64,000 bases of DNA, from assembly GCF_020621385.1 (NCBI RefSeq), contig NZ_JAESVA010000004.1, positions 310,001 to 374,000 of the forward strand, in the 5' to 3' direction. Of the stretch, positions 52,239 to 60,320 are shown one piece after another. Positions within the stretch are counted from its first letter, which is position 1, and each line of letters begins with the position of its first letter. This DNA comes from Acidisoma cellulosilyticum. GTDB lineage: Bacteria; Pseudomonadota; Alphaproteobacteria; Acetobacterales; Acetobacteraceae. The translations under genes and the position numbers were made by a program. The notes beneath the pieces were generated by a model. That model was not told the origin of the DNA and searched no databases. It worked only from the letters and a program-made list of their open reading frames with translations.

Positions 52239-53332
52239 CAGATACGGATCCTTGGGTCAACGAGTTCGTAGAGCACGTCGACGACGAGATAGACCAGCAG
52301 GACCACGATGGCCGCGACCATCACGAAGCCCTGCAGGGCCGGATAATCGCTGTTGATGACCGCCTGCACCGCATATTGGCCCAATCCGCCCCAGGAGAAG
52401 ATGGTTTCGACGATAACCGCCGCGCCGAGCAGAAAGCCGAACAGGAATCCCGCCGTCGTGATGATGGGCGGCATGCTGTTTTTCAGAGACATGGCAACGA
52501 TACGGCTTTCCGGCATGCCGCAAGCGCGTGCGTGCTGCACAAAGCTGCTGTCATAGACATTGGCGAAGACGGTTTGTGTCATCTTCATCATGGCGCCCGC
52601 ATTGACAAGACTGATCGTAATGACCGGCAGCGCGAGACGGCTGATGGCCGAGCCGAGATCGGCCCAATTTCCCGTCAGCAGGCTGTCGATCGTATAGAAG
52701 CCTGTTATCGTGTTCGGCGGCGTGAGATAGGTATCCAGCCTGCCGAAAGGCGCCGGCGCCCATCCCGCGATATGAAAGAAGAAAAAGATCAGCAGCAATC
52801 CCACCCAGAAATCGGGCAAGGCCCCGGCCGCGAGACCATAGAGACGGGTGAGCCGGTCGAACCCGTAACGGCGTCCTGCCACCGACAGTATGGCGAGCCC
52901 GACACCGAGGACGACGGTCAGAATCATCGCATAGGTGATCAGCTCAAGCGTCGCTGGTGCCCGCTCAAGCAAATCCTGTGTGACGGGATGCGAGGTAAAG
53001 ATCGACGTGCCCAGATCGCCGTGCAGGACATTGATGAGATAATGCATAAACTGGATCCAGACGCTCTGGTCCAGACCAAGCCGCTGGCGCAGGGCGGCAA
53101 TCGCGTCCGGCGTCGCCATATTGCCCAGAAGCAGCAAGGCCGGATCGCCCGGCAAAAGGCGGACGAGCACAAATGTGACGAGCAGAACGCCAAAGAGCTG
53201 CATCGGAATCAAGGCAACGCGCGCGAGGATAATCCTCAGCGGACGCGGTATCAGATGCCAGATCGCTCGAAGGCCGCGTAAGGAGGGGAGGGCGGCCCGC
53301 GCCGCCCCCCCGCCTTTCGTCGCTTCGATCAT
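52238..53332 (-). CDS. DppB-type ABC permease
   Basis: Inner-membrane permease of 364 aa, slightly longer than usual because of an N-terminal tail of about 35 residues (GGGAARAALPSLRGLRAIWHLIPRPLR). VALIPMQLFGVLLVTFVLVRLLPGDPALLLLG is the typical first segment, and the ARACGMPESRIVAMSLKNSM cytoplasmic loop follows late in the protein. It overlaps the binding-protein gene by 4 bp. Confidence 0.92.
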   Translation of the reverse strand: MIEATKGGGAARAALPSLRGLRAIWHLIPRPLRIILARVALIPMQLFGVLLVTFVLVRLLPGDPALLLLGNMATPDAIAALRQRLGLDQSVWIQFMHYLINVLHGDLGTSIFTSHPVTQDLLERAPATLELITYAMILTVVLGVGLAILSVAGRRYGFDRLTRLYGLAAGALPDFWVGLLLIFFFFHIAGWAPAPFGRLDTYLTPPNTITGFYTIDSLLTGNWADLGSAISRLALPVITISLVNAGAMMKMTQTVFANVYDSSFVQHARACGMPESRIVAMSLKNSMPPIITTAGFLFGFLLGAAVIVETIFSWGGLGQYAVQAVINSDYPALQGFVMVAAIVVLLVYLVVDVLYELVDPRIRI

Positions 53333-54924
53333 TGAGCGGCGCTCTTATGGAAGTCGTACCAGGTATTGCCGTTCGGCGTGTACCAGGAGACCCCATGGAC
53401 ATCGGTCCTGGTCGCAAGCTGATAGCCGGGGTTGAAGAGGAACACCCAGGGGGCCTGATCCATGACGATTTCCTGGACCCGCTTCATTTGCGTGAGACGG
53501 GCTGCCTGGTCGGTCGAGGTCAATGCCTGATCGATGAGCTTGTCGACCTCGGCATTTTTGAAATGCGAATAGTCGATGAGCGAAGCGCTATTCAGCCAAA
53601 GATTCGCGACATAGGCGGGGTCGGGCACGATCGCCATATCCTGAAAGAAATACATGGGCATTTGGCCTTTGCTGTATTTCTCAACGAGCGAGGAGGACGG
53701 CAATTCGTCGAGCTGGACGTCGACGCCCGCGCGGGCGAAGGCGGTCTTTAAGATAACCGCTTGTTCCTGCTCCAGCTCATCATCGGTACGATAGCCGAGG
53801 GTGGTACGGAACCCATTCGGATAGCCGGCTGCCGCCAACAGCGCTTTCGCCTTTGCGAGGTCGTCCGTATATTGGAAATACGCGTCGGTATATCCGGGAT
53901 AGATTTCCGAAATCGGGCTTTTGGTCTCCCGCGCAGTGCCGAAAAAGACGCTCTTCAGCATATCCGAGCGCGGCACGAGATAGTTCAGCGCCTGTCTGAC
54001 GCGCGGGTCGTTGAAGGGCGGCGTGTCGTTATTCATCTCGACGCGTTCGATGTAGTTTCCGAACATCTTGTAGACATGAACGCCGGGAACGTTCTGCAGC
54101 AGATTGAGCTCGCGGGGTTCAAGCCATTCAGCCACATCGACCGCACCGGCCTCGACTGCGGCCGTCCGGTTGGAGGAATCCGGGATTTCGCGAAAGACGA
54201 TACGCGAGAGGCGCGGCGCACCCAGATAGTAATTGGGGTTTGCCTGATAGATGACGGTCTGGCCGGGCAGGAAGGTGGTCACGCTGTATGGTGCGAAGGA
54301 CGCGGAATGGGTCGCGAGCCAGCTTGAGCCCCAAGGGTCGGCGGGCGTGAGATGCTTCTTCATCTCGACTTCATCGAGTATGCCCAGATCGTTATTGACC
54401 CATAGGCGCGCCAGCAGTGGCGAAGGATGCGGCAAGGAGACCTTGACCGTATAGTCGTCGATTTTCTGGAATGCCTTGTCGAAATCCGTGATCCCGAGGA
54501 CCTGGGTCATATACCAATGGAAGGTTGCGTTCAGCGCCCATCCGCGTTGGAAGGTCCACATGACATCGTCGGCCGTGAAGGGGTCGCCCTGCGCACTCTT
54601 CACGCCATGCCGCAGATGGAAGGTGATTGAGGTTTCATCGGGCGAAAGATCGTAGCTCTCCGCAAGACGCCCAACGATCTTGTCGAAATTCTCGTAAGAT
54701 ACGCCGTCGGCGCCGGCCTTCATGTCATAGGCGAGCAGACGTTCGTAGATATTGCGGCGGGCCTCATGGCTGGCTTCCGTGGGCGGATATTCCTGATCGA
54801 GAGATTCAGGTGTCCTTGGTCCGGCCACGACGAGGGTATTGAGTGCCGATTGCGCCAAAACAGGGGCGCTAAAGCAGAGCGGCAACATAAGCGTTGCTAC
54901 GGCAAGTAACTTGTCACGCACCAT
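53329..54924 (-). CDS. Dpp/Opp-type ABC periplasmic binding protein
   Basis: Family 5 binding protein of 531 aa. The signal peptide MVRDKLLAVATLMLPLCFSAPVLAQ is followed by the mature domain, with GRLAESYDLSPDETSITFHLRHGVKSAQGDPFTADDVMWTF and FNDPRVRQALNYLVPRSDML, which are family hallmarks. The ATG 54924 with upstream GGAGACGG is preferred over the start at 54972. It is the first gene of the minus-strand block running down to 45192. Family 5 proteins bind peptides but also glycosides, opines and other bulky nitrogen compounds; a ureide is suggested by the downstream enzymes. Confidence 0.9.
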   Translation of the reverse strand: MVRDKLLAVATLMLPLCFSAPVLAQSALNTLVVAGPRTPESLDQEYPPTEASHEARRNIYERLLAYDMKAGADGVSYENFDKIVGRLAESYDLSPDETSITFHLRHGVKSAQGDPFTADDVMWTFQRGWALNATFHWYMTQVLGITDFDKAFQKIDDYTVKVSLPHPSPLLARLWVNNDLGILDEVEMKKHLTPADPWGSSWLATHSASFAPYSVTTFLPGQTVIYQANPNYYLGAPRLSRIVFREIPDSSNRTAAVEAGAVDVAEWLEPRELNLLQNVPGVHVYKMFGNYIERVEMNNDTPPFNDPRVRQALNYLVPRSDMLKSVFFGTARETKSPISEIYPGYTDAYFQYTDDLAKAKALLAAAGYPNGFRTTLGYRTDDELEQEQAVILKTAFARAGVDVQLDELPSSSLVEKYSKGQMPMYFFQDMAIVPDPAYVANLWLNSASLIDYSHFKNAEVDKLIDQALTSTDQAARLTQMKRVQEIVMDQAPWVFLFNPGYQLATRTDVHGVSWYTPNGNTWYDFHKSAAQ

Positions 54925-55108
54925 CCGTCTCCGTTGTTTTTCCGCAGATGAACAACGCAGGAACCATGCCAAGAAAAACCAAATGGCCCGGCCAGTTAGC
55001 GAGGATTTTCGACAAATAGCTGATTTAGAACGATAAAAGACGATAAAATAAGCGGTAATTTATAAAACTGATGGAAAAATAATCAAAACAAAAGCAGTTG
55101 ACGAAAAC

Positions 55109-55119
55109 TGGTCGGACCA
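55109..55119. promoter_or_regulatory. GntR operator candidate, copy 1
   Basis: TGGTCGGACCA is a palindrome around one central base and fits the TGGT-N3-ACCA layout of FadR-subgroup sites. It is embedded in AAACTGGTCGGACCAT. The same 16 bases, with the central G changed to C, recur at 55357. It lies 185 bp before the Dpp-type binding-protein gene. Confidence 0.6.
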
Positions 55120-55356
55120 TGTTTCTAAATGGAACATGATCAGATTTTTGACGGGAGGAATTTTGACTAGACAAAAAGATTGACTGAACAGTGAGCCGCG
55201 AGTGCTCCTCACACGGGATGGCATTGAGGCAGAAAAAATACAGCTTAAATCGAGGTTATTGGCTTCAGTTCGGTGATGGCGCCCGCCCTCGGCAATGGTC
55301 TTTGCCACATCGGCTGATCCCTCACCCTGAGCGAGGAGCGATGCTTGCTCTCAAAC

Positions 55357-55367
55357 TGGTCCGACCA
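55357..55367. promoter_or_regulatory. GntR operator candidate, copy 2
   Basis: TGGTCCGACCA, 248 bp from copy 1 and differing from it only in the central base. Two sites at this distance could allow DNA looping by a dimeric FCD regulator. Confidence 0.6.
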
Positions 55368-55560
55368 TTTTTGGAATTGACGGCGTTTGATGTCGAAAAT
55401 GATGACAGTCAGCGTGTACTTGGTCAGAATTGTCTAAATTTTGGGCGATTGACTGAAATCTGCAGGCGTCTTGCTAAATTTGTCGGCGGATTTTACCGCG
55501 CAAGCCCGTGGGATTGCCGGCGATCAGGCCGCCGGTCCAAGGCCGTTCCCCGACCATCGA

Positions 55561-56274
55561 TCAGGAGACAAGGGCGCGGTGGAGGGCCTCACGCGTATGC
55601 TTGACATGACCGGCCATGACGATGCCCGCCCGCTCGGCGTCATGGGCGCGGAGAGCGGCCATGAGTTCCTCATGCTCGGTCATGGCCTCCGCCCACCGGT
55701 CATGGGCCAGCAAGGCCGCGTATCGGCCGCGTCTGACCCTTGTCAGCAGCGAGGCATGCAGAGCGATCAGCGCGTCGTTGCATGCGGCCTGGACCAGCAG
55801 AAGATGAATCTCGTGATTGAGTTTGAAATACTGCTTCCTGTCCCCGGCCGCGAAGCGCTGCTGCATGCGCGCGTGCAGGCGTTCCATATGATCGAGCTGA
55901 TCCTGGCTCATGCGGTCCGCGGCCAATTCGGCGGCAAGACGCTCTATGCCGCAGATAACCTCAAGCAACTCGCCCATCGCCTTCTCTGACAAGGCAAGCA
56001 CGCGCGCGCCGCGGCGTGGCAGAAGTTCAACCAGCCCCTCTTGCGCCAAAAGTTTCAAGGCTTCGCGGACCGGGGTGCGGGAGACTGCCAGCATCTCACT
56101 CAGTTTCGCGTCATTCAGACGATCGCCAGCCGCGAGATCTCCCTCCACGATCATGTCGCGCAGCTGTGCCAGCACCTCCTCGTGCAACGGGCGCCGCGCC
56201 AAAATCGGCGCTCGTTTCATGCCCGAAGCCGCGTCCTTGCGCGCTTTTGTGGGCGAGTCCGGCGTCTGCGCCAT
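55561..56274 (-). CDS. GntR-family regulator (FCD subgroup)
   Basis: Regulator of 237 aa with winged helix (LNDAKLSEMLAVSRTPVREALKLLAQEGLVELLPRRGARV) and FCD domain (ICGIERLAAELAADRM, YFKLNHEIHLLLVQAACN, TEHEELMAALRAHD). The SRTPVREAL recognition helix and PRRGARV wing are typical. It is divergent from the Ssu/Tau-like operon, with a 16-bp perfect palindrome in the gap, so it most likely controls that operon and itself. Confidence 0.92.
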   Translation of the reverse strand: MAQTPDSPTKARKDAASGMKRAPILARRPLHEEVLAQLRDMIVEGDLAAGDRLNDAKLSEMLAVSRTPVREALKLLAQEGLVELLPRRGARVLALSEKAMGELLEVICGIERLAAELAADRMSQDQLDHMERLHARMQQRFAAGDRKQYFKLNHEIHLLLVQAACNDALIALHASLLTRVRRGRYAALLAHDRWAEAMTEHEELMAALRAHDAERAGIVMAGHVKHTREALHRALVS

Positions 56275-56304
56275 GGTCCTGTCCTATCGTCGGGCGATCT
56301 GGTC

Positions 56305-56320
56305 ATTTTGCATGCAAAAT
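56305..56320. promoter_or_regulatory. Perfect 16-bp palindrome, GntR operator candidate
   Basis: ATTTTGCATGCAAAAT is fully self-complementary and lies 30 bp upstream of the divergent GntR gene and 127 bp upstream of the binding-protein gene at 56448. FCD regulators often bind AT-rich palindromes with a TTGNATNCAA core, and this core matches. Confidence 0.65.
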
Positions 56321-56447
56321 TCAAAAAAAGAAAGCCAGCTTGGTACTGAGAGCAAGAAAAATATAGCGATTATAATGGATTAAATGAAATGCGAGCCTGG
56401 CATCTAATTTGCTTCACAGATCATATGCATCAACGGAGGAGACTGGC

Positions 56448-57782
56448 ATGAAGCTCAATCGGTTGCGGCGAGCCTGGGGTCCCAAAAGTTTGTCCTGCTT
56501 CCTATTGGCAGCCTCTATCCTGGCTGGAAGTGCCGCCGCGGGTCAGGCAGCACAGGACAGTTCCGACCGCTTCGTGCCGGCACCGCCCGAAGCGGGCACC
56601 GCCATACCCGGTGCGACCATCAAATTCGGGATGCGGCCTTATGCCGATAATACGCCTTACGTCATCGGCATGAAGAAAGGCTGGTTCAAAGAGGTCGGCA
56701 TCAGTTTTACGCCGCCACCTTATGGATTGAAGGCCAATGACTCCAATGTATTGACGCTCATGCTCAATGGGCAGTTGGATATGATCAGCGAATACTGCCC
56801 GCTGTTTCTGCCGACATATCGGACGTCTCGCCTGCTGAAATGCATTGCCTTCACCGACAATAATCAGGCCTTCGCGATCCTCGCCAATCCCAAACTGCAT
56901 CTCAAGACCTTCAAGGACTATATCGCGGAGGGGAAAAGCTTTTCCGAGGCACTGAAGCTGGCATTGGCACCCCTCGCCGGCAAAACGCTGGTCGGCGCGC
57001 CGGAATTGAGTGCGCGTCCTTTCGAGGAGACACTCGGCAAACTGTCTGGCCTCACCTGGAATCTTCAGGTTCTGGATGATTCGAAGTCGCTCGTTCTCGC
57101 TCAGGCGGGACGGGAGCTTTTCGTCAATCCCGAGGGCGCGCCGATCACTTATACCTTGCGCCAGGCGGGCTGGACCGATGTCGTCGATATCGGCGATCTG
57201 GTGAAATACGGCCCGGGCGGCACGAATTCCCCGCTGGAAGACGTGATCGATATCGTCGGCATCGCGGCGCGCAGCGACTATGTCAATACAAACCAGAATA
57301 CCGTTCTGCGCTTCCTGTCCGTGGTATGGCGCATCTTTGATGCGACTGCCAAGGATCCGTCGCTTTACGACATCCAGGCTCCTTATCTGAACAGCTTCGC
57401 GGGGACATCGCTCGACGGCAAGGGCGTTGCCAATACCGTCAATATCCTCGACCCGTTCACGCCGTTCGACGAGGACAAGGTATATTACGATGAGCCCGCC
57501 AACCTCGTTTATTACAAAAGCGTCTGGTCCGCGATCATCGCCGATCTGGAACAGCATCACGTCATCCCGGCCGGGGTCGTGAAGCCGGATGATGTCGTCT
57601 GGGGCGCGCCGATCTGGCATGAAATGACCGCTTATCGCGACAAGACGAATGCCTTGTTGACCAGCTTGTCTGGCAAGTCCTTGTCTGCCGACAAAACCAA
57701 GCTGGTCGACCAGGCAAAGACATTCTACACGAATTTCGACTATCTGGATTCCTACCGCCTTGCGCTTGCGGCCAGCCAGTAA
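56448..57782 (+). CDS. NMT1/SsuA-like ABC periplasmic binding protein
   Basis: Binding protein of 444 aa of the nitrate/sulfonate/THI5-like group. The signal peptide (SLSCFLLAASILAGSAAAGQAAQ) has cleavage near residue 35. Ligand-domain features are IKFGMRPYADNTPYVIGMKKGWFKEVGI at the start, as in NMT1-like proteins, and the LMLNGQLDMISEYCPLFLPTY segment. It is longer than typical SsuA (about 320 aa), with additional sequence in the C-terminal half. The ATG 56448 follows GGAGGAG. Cargo is unknown; the amidase and racemase-like genes of the operon suggest an amide or hydantoin-like compound. Confidence 0.87.
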   Translation: MKLNRLRRAWGPKSLSCFLLAASILAGSAAAGQAAQDSSDRFVPAPPEAGTAIPGATIKFGMRPYADNTPYVIGMKKGWFKEVGISFTPPPYGLKANDSNVLTLMLNGQLDMISEYCPLFLPTYRTSRLLKCIAFTDNNQAFAILANPKLHLKTFKDYIAEGKSFSEALKLALAPLAGKTLVGAPELSARPFEETLGKLSGLTWNLQVLDDSKSLVLAQAGRELFVNPEGAPITYTLRQAGWTDVVDIGDLVKYGPGGTNSPLEDVIDIVGIAARSDYVNTNQNTVLRFLSVVWRIFDATAKDPSLYDIQAPYLNSFAGTSLDGKGVANTVNILDPFTPFDEDKVYYDEPANLVYYKSVWSAIIADLEQHHVIPAGVVKPDDVVWGAPIWHEMTAYRDKTNALLTSLSGKSLSADKTKLVDQAKTFYTNFDYLDSYRLALAASQ

Positions 57783-57793
57783 GGGGCTGGCCC

Positions 57794-58642
57794 TTGTCCC
57801 TGACCACAATGCCTGTCCGTGACGGAGGTGCGAGGCGCGTAACGCGCGCCTTGCGCTTCGATCCGATGGCATGGCTTGGAATATTGCTACTTCTGCTGGT
57901 CTGGGAACTGGCGGCGTGTTTGCTGCCGCCAGCGATTTTGCCTGCGCCGCTTGGTGTTGTCAGGCGCCTTTGCAGCGAATTCCTGTCGGCGCCGGACCTC
58001 AGCTATTTTGGTCTGGCGAATGCCAGCCTGCTCGGCAGCATGACCTATACGGCGGAGAACGTGCTGCTCGCCATGATCGTCGGCGCTGCCTTCGCCATTC
58101 CCTTGGGGCTTGTCACGGCAAGGCAAGAGCTTATCCGTGCAGTGATCGATCCTGTGATGATGACCGTGGGCACGGTGCCCATTCTCATTCTCGCACCGTT
58201 TCTGCTGATCTGGTTCGGCGTCGGCCGGGCCAGCGCCGTGCTGCTCGTGACCTTCTACGTCATCGTCGTCGTCTATGTCGCCGCACAACGCGCGGCCGAG
58301 AATATCGCGCCGGTGTTCGAGGATTATGCAGCGACGCTCGGCGCGTCGCCTCGCGCGGTGCTGCGTGATATTCTCATCCCCGCGACCATTCCGGAAATTC
58401 TCGGTGGATTGCGCATCGCTTTGGCCGGCGCCTGGGGGCTTGAGGCCGTATCCGAACTTCTGGGCGCCCAGCAGGGAATAGGCAAAATCATCGAGGTCCT
58501 GGCTGGCGCCACCGATGCCCAGGGCATCATGGCGGCGCTGTTGCTTCTGGGGCTTGTCGCAACCGTTTGCGACGGATGCGCTGCGTGGGCCATTCATCGC
58601 CTCACGCGCTGGAAATCCTCCACCCCTGTTGCCGGAGCGTGA
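57794..58642 (+). CDS. SsuC/TauC-type ABC permease, first of two
   Basis: Inner-membrane permease of 282 aa, with LGILLLLLVWELAACLLPP, the LLAMIVGAAFAIPLGLV segment and the cytoplasmic DYAATLGASPRAVLRDILIPATIPEILGGLRIA loop of this family. The start is the TTG at 57794, eight bases after AAGGGG; the ATG at 57809 lacks a ribosome-binding site. The ATPase gene starts three bases after its stop. Confidence 0.9.
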   Translation: MSLTTMPVRDGGARRVTRALRFDPMAWLGILLLLLVWELAACLLPPAILPAPLGVVRRLCSEFLSAPDLSYFGLANASLLGSMTYTAENVLLAMIVGAAFAIPLGLVTARQELIRAVIDPVMMTVGTVPILILAPFLLIWFGVGRASAVLLVTFYVIVVVYVAAQRAAENIAPVFEDYAATLGASPRAVLRDILIPATIPEILGGLRIALAGAWGLEAVSELLGAQQGIGKIIEVLAGATDAQGIMAALLLLGLVATVCDGCAAWAIHRLTRWKSSTPVAGA

Positions 58643-58645
58643 CGC

Positions 58646-59449
58646 ATGGCGAATGCAGTGCAAGATATCCAGATCCGTCATCTGTCCCGGCGCTTTACGC
58701 GGGCAGACGGGCAGACGGTCACTGCGCTCGATGACCTGAGCGTCACCATCAAAGCCGGAGAGTTCGTCTGTCTGGTCGGCCCATCCGGCTGTGGCAAGAC
58801 GACGTTGCTGCAAATGCTGGCCGGCCTGTTGCGGCAGAGTTCGGGCGAGATCGAAGCCCAGGGGAAGCCAGTGTTAAGGCCGGGCCCGGAACGCGGCGTC
58901 GTCTTCCAGAAAGACAGTGTCTTTCCCTGGATGCGGGTGATCGACAATGTCGAATACGGGTTGAAATGCCGCGGCGTGAGCAAGGGTGAACGCCGCGAAC
59001 GCGCCTTGCATTATCTGGAACGCGTTGGACTGATGCAGGTCGCCCAGGCCTGGCCGAAGGAACTGTCCGGCGGCATGCTCAAACGCGTGGCGATCGCCAC
59101 CGTTTTCGCGAATGGCGCCGAGATATTGATGCTCGACGAGCCGTTCGGCGCATTGGACTATGTCACGCGTCACCAATTGCATGATGTGCTCCTGGATCTT
59201 TGGCTTGACGGTGAGGGCGGTCGGCGCAGGACGGTCATTTTCGTGACGCATGATGTGGATGAGGCCTTGATTCTCGCCGACCGCATTCTGGTGTTTCATT
59301 CGGGTCGCATGGTCGAAGACCTTGCGGTGACATTGCCCAAACCGCGCTCCGCCGATGATCTTGTCCTGCCGGAATTGGTGAACCATCGTCACAGGCTGCT
59401 GCAGCATATGGGCCTAATACGCCCGGCTGCCGCGAAGCCGGGCCAGTGA
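58646..59449 (+). CDS. SsuB/TauB-type ABC ATP-binding protein
   Basis: ATPase of 267 aa with Walker A GPSGCGKTT at about 45-53, a Q-loop in VVFQKDSVFPWMRVIDNV, the signature LSGGMLKRVAIATVF, Walker B ILMLDEPFGALD and the switch His in VIFVTHDVDEAL. This is the usual nitrate/sulfonate/taurine ATPase. It is flanked by two different permease genes, one on each side. Confidence 0.93.
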   Translation: MANAVQDIQIRHLSRRFTRADGQTVTALDDLSVTIKAGEFVCLVGPSGCGKTTLLQMLAGLLRQSSGEIEAQGKPVLRPGPERGVVFQKDSVFPWMRVIDNVEYGLKCRGVSKGERRERALHYLERVGLMQVAQAWPKELSGGMLKRVAIATVFANGAEILMLDEPFGALDYVTRHQLHDVLLDLWLDGEGGRRRTVIFVTHDVDEALILADRILVFHSGRMVEDLAVTLPKPRSADDLVLPELVNHRHRLLQHMGLIRPAAAKPGQ

Positions 59450-59450
59450 G

Positions 59451-60320
59451 ATGAAGCCGCTTTCGCCCAGCCGCAGGCGGGCCATTGGCCTCATCGTCCT
59501 GCTTTGCCTCGCGGCGATCTGGCAGTTGCTTTCTATGATCTACCCTGCGGAGGCACAGCCCGGCGAACCGATGATCGCCGGCTGGCAAGTGATCTTTACC
59601 AAGACATTGCTGTCGCTATCCGACTACTGGCAAGGGGGATTGGGCGTCAGGTCCGTCGCGGAAGGGGCAAGTCGCGGTTATGCGGCCGCTTGCCTCACGC
59701 TGATCGTCAATAGCGCGATCACCCTCGCGCGCGTCCTTGGCGGTCTTGCCATCGGCACTCTGCTCGGCATGATCGGCGGGCTTGCCGTCTCCTGGTCTTC
59801 CTGGGGGCGCCGCATCGTCAATTTGCCGATGCAGTTTCTGCGCACCCTGCCGCTTCTGGCCATGGTCCCGCTGTTTCAGCTTTGGTTCGGCACCAATCTT
59901 TTCGGACAGATCGCCTTCACGGCTTATGGCGTGAGCGTCATTGTCTTTGCCGGCACGGTCAATGCGGTCGCCAATATTCCTGCGATCTTTATCGACAATG
60001 CCCGCAGCCTCGGTGCGAGCCAGAGCCAGATTTATCGCAGCGTGATTCTACCGGGCATTTTGCCGGGCATGCGGTCGACGATCCTGCTGGCCCTTGGCAC
60101 GGCCTGGAGCGCTGTTCTGGGCGCCGAGTATCTGGGGGCGCAATCGGGGCTGGGTTATATCATCGTCTATGCACAGCAATTCGCCTATCTCGACCGCATG
60201 TTCCTGGTCGCTCTGGTGATCCTGGTTTTTGCTGCGGTGTTTTATACGCTGTTTGATCGCGCGACCCGGAAGCTGCTGGCTTGGGCGCCGCAAACCTCTC
60301 GTCGGGAGATTGCGCGGTGA
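59451..60320 (+). CDS. SsuC/TauC-type ABC permease, second of two
   Basis: Inner-membrane permease of 289 aa, distinct from the one at 57794. IGLIVLLCLAAIWQLLSMIYP is the first segment, and the family loop reads DNARSLGASQSQIYRSVILPGILPGMRSTILLALGTAW. One ATPase with two permeases points to a heterodimeric membrane core, uncommon in the Ssu/Tau family. Its stop overlaps the GTG of the amidase (GTGA). Confidence 0.9.
   Translation: MKPLSPSRRRAIGLIVLLCLAAIWQLLSMIYPAEAQPGEPMIAGWQVIFTKTLLSLSDYWQGGLGVRSVAEGASRGYAAACLTLIVNSAITLARVLGGLAIGTLLGMIGGLAVSWSSWGRRIVNLPMQFLRTLPLLAMVPLFQLWFGTNLFGQIAFTAYGVSVIVFAGTVNAVANIPAIFIDNARSLGASQSQIYRSVILPGILPGMRSTILLALGTAWSAVLGAEYLGAQSGLGYIIVYAQQFAYLDRMFLVALVILVFAAVFYTLFDRATRKLLAWAPQTSRREIAR

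Larger units (their letters stand above)
54973..55560. other. 588-bp gene-free, partly AT-rich regulatory region
   Basis: No convincing gene lies here. The stretch 55010-55190 is AT-rich against a GC-rich background. It contains the direct repeat ACGATAAAA at 55030 and 55040, two near-identical palindromes TGGTC-S-GACCA (55109 and 55357), an inverted repeat CATGTT-N9-AACATG at 55118-55138, and two copies of GATTGACTGAA (55178 and 55447). A frame of 137 codons at 55191 has no recognisable motif and unusual composition. The region serves the Dpp-type operon to the left and ends at the stop of the GntR gene to the right. Confidence 0.7.

Noticed and set aside
55191-55604. Possible small gene or transposase remnant in the gene-free region
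   Set aside because: The 137-codon frame has no motif, runs across an operator candidate and into the 3' end of the opposite GntR gene.
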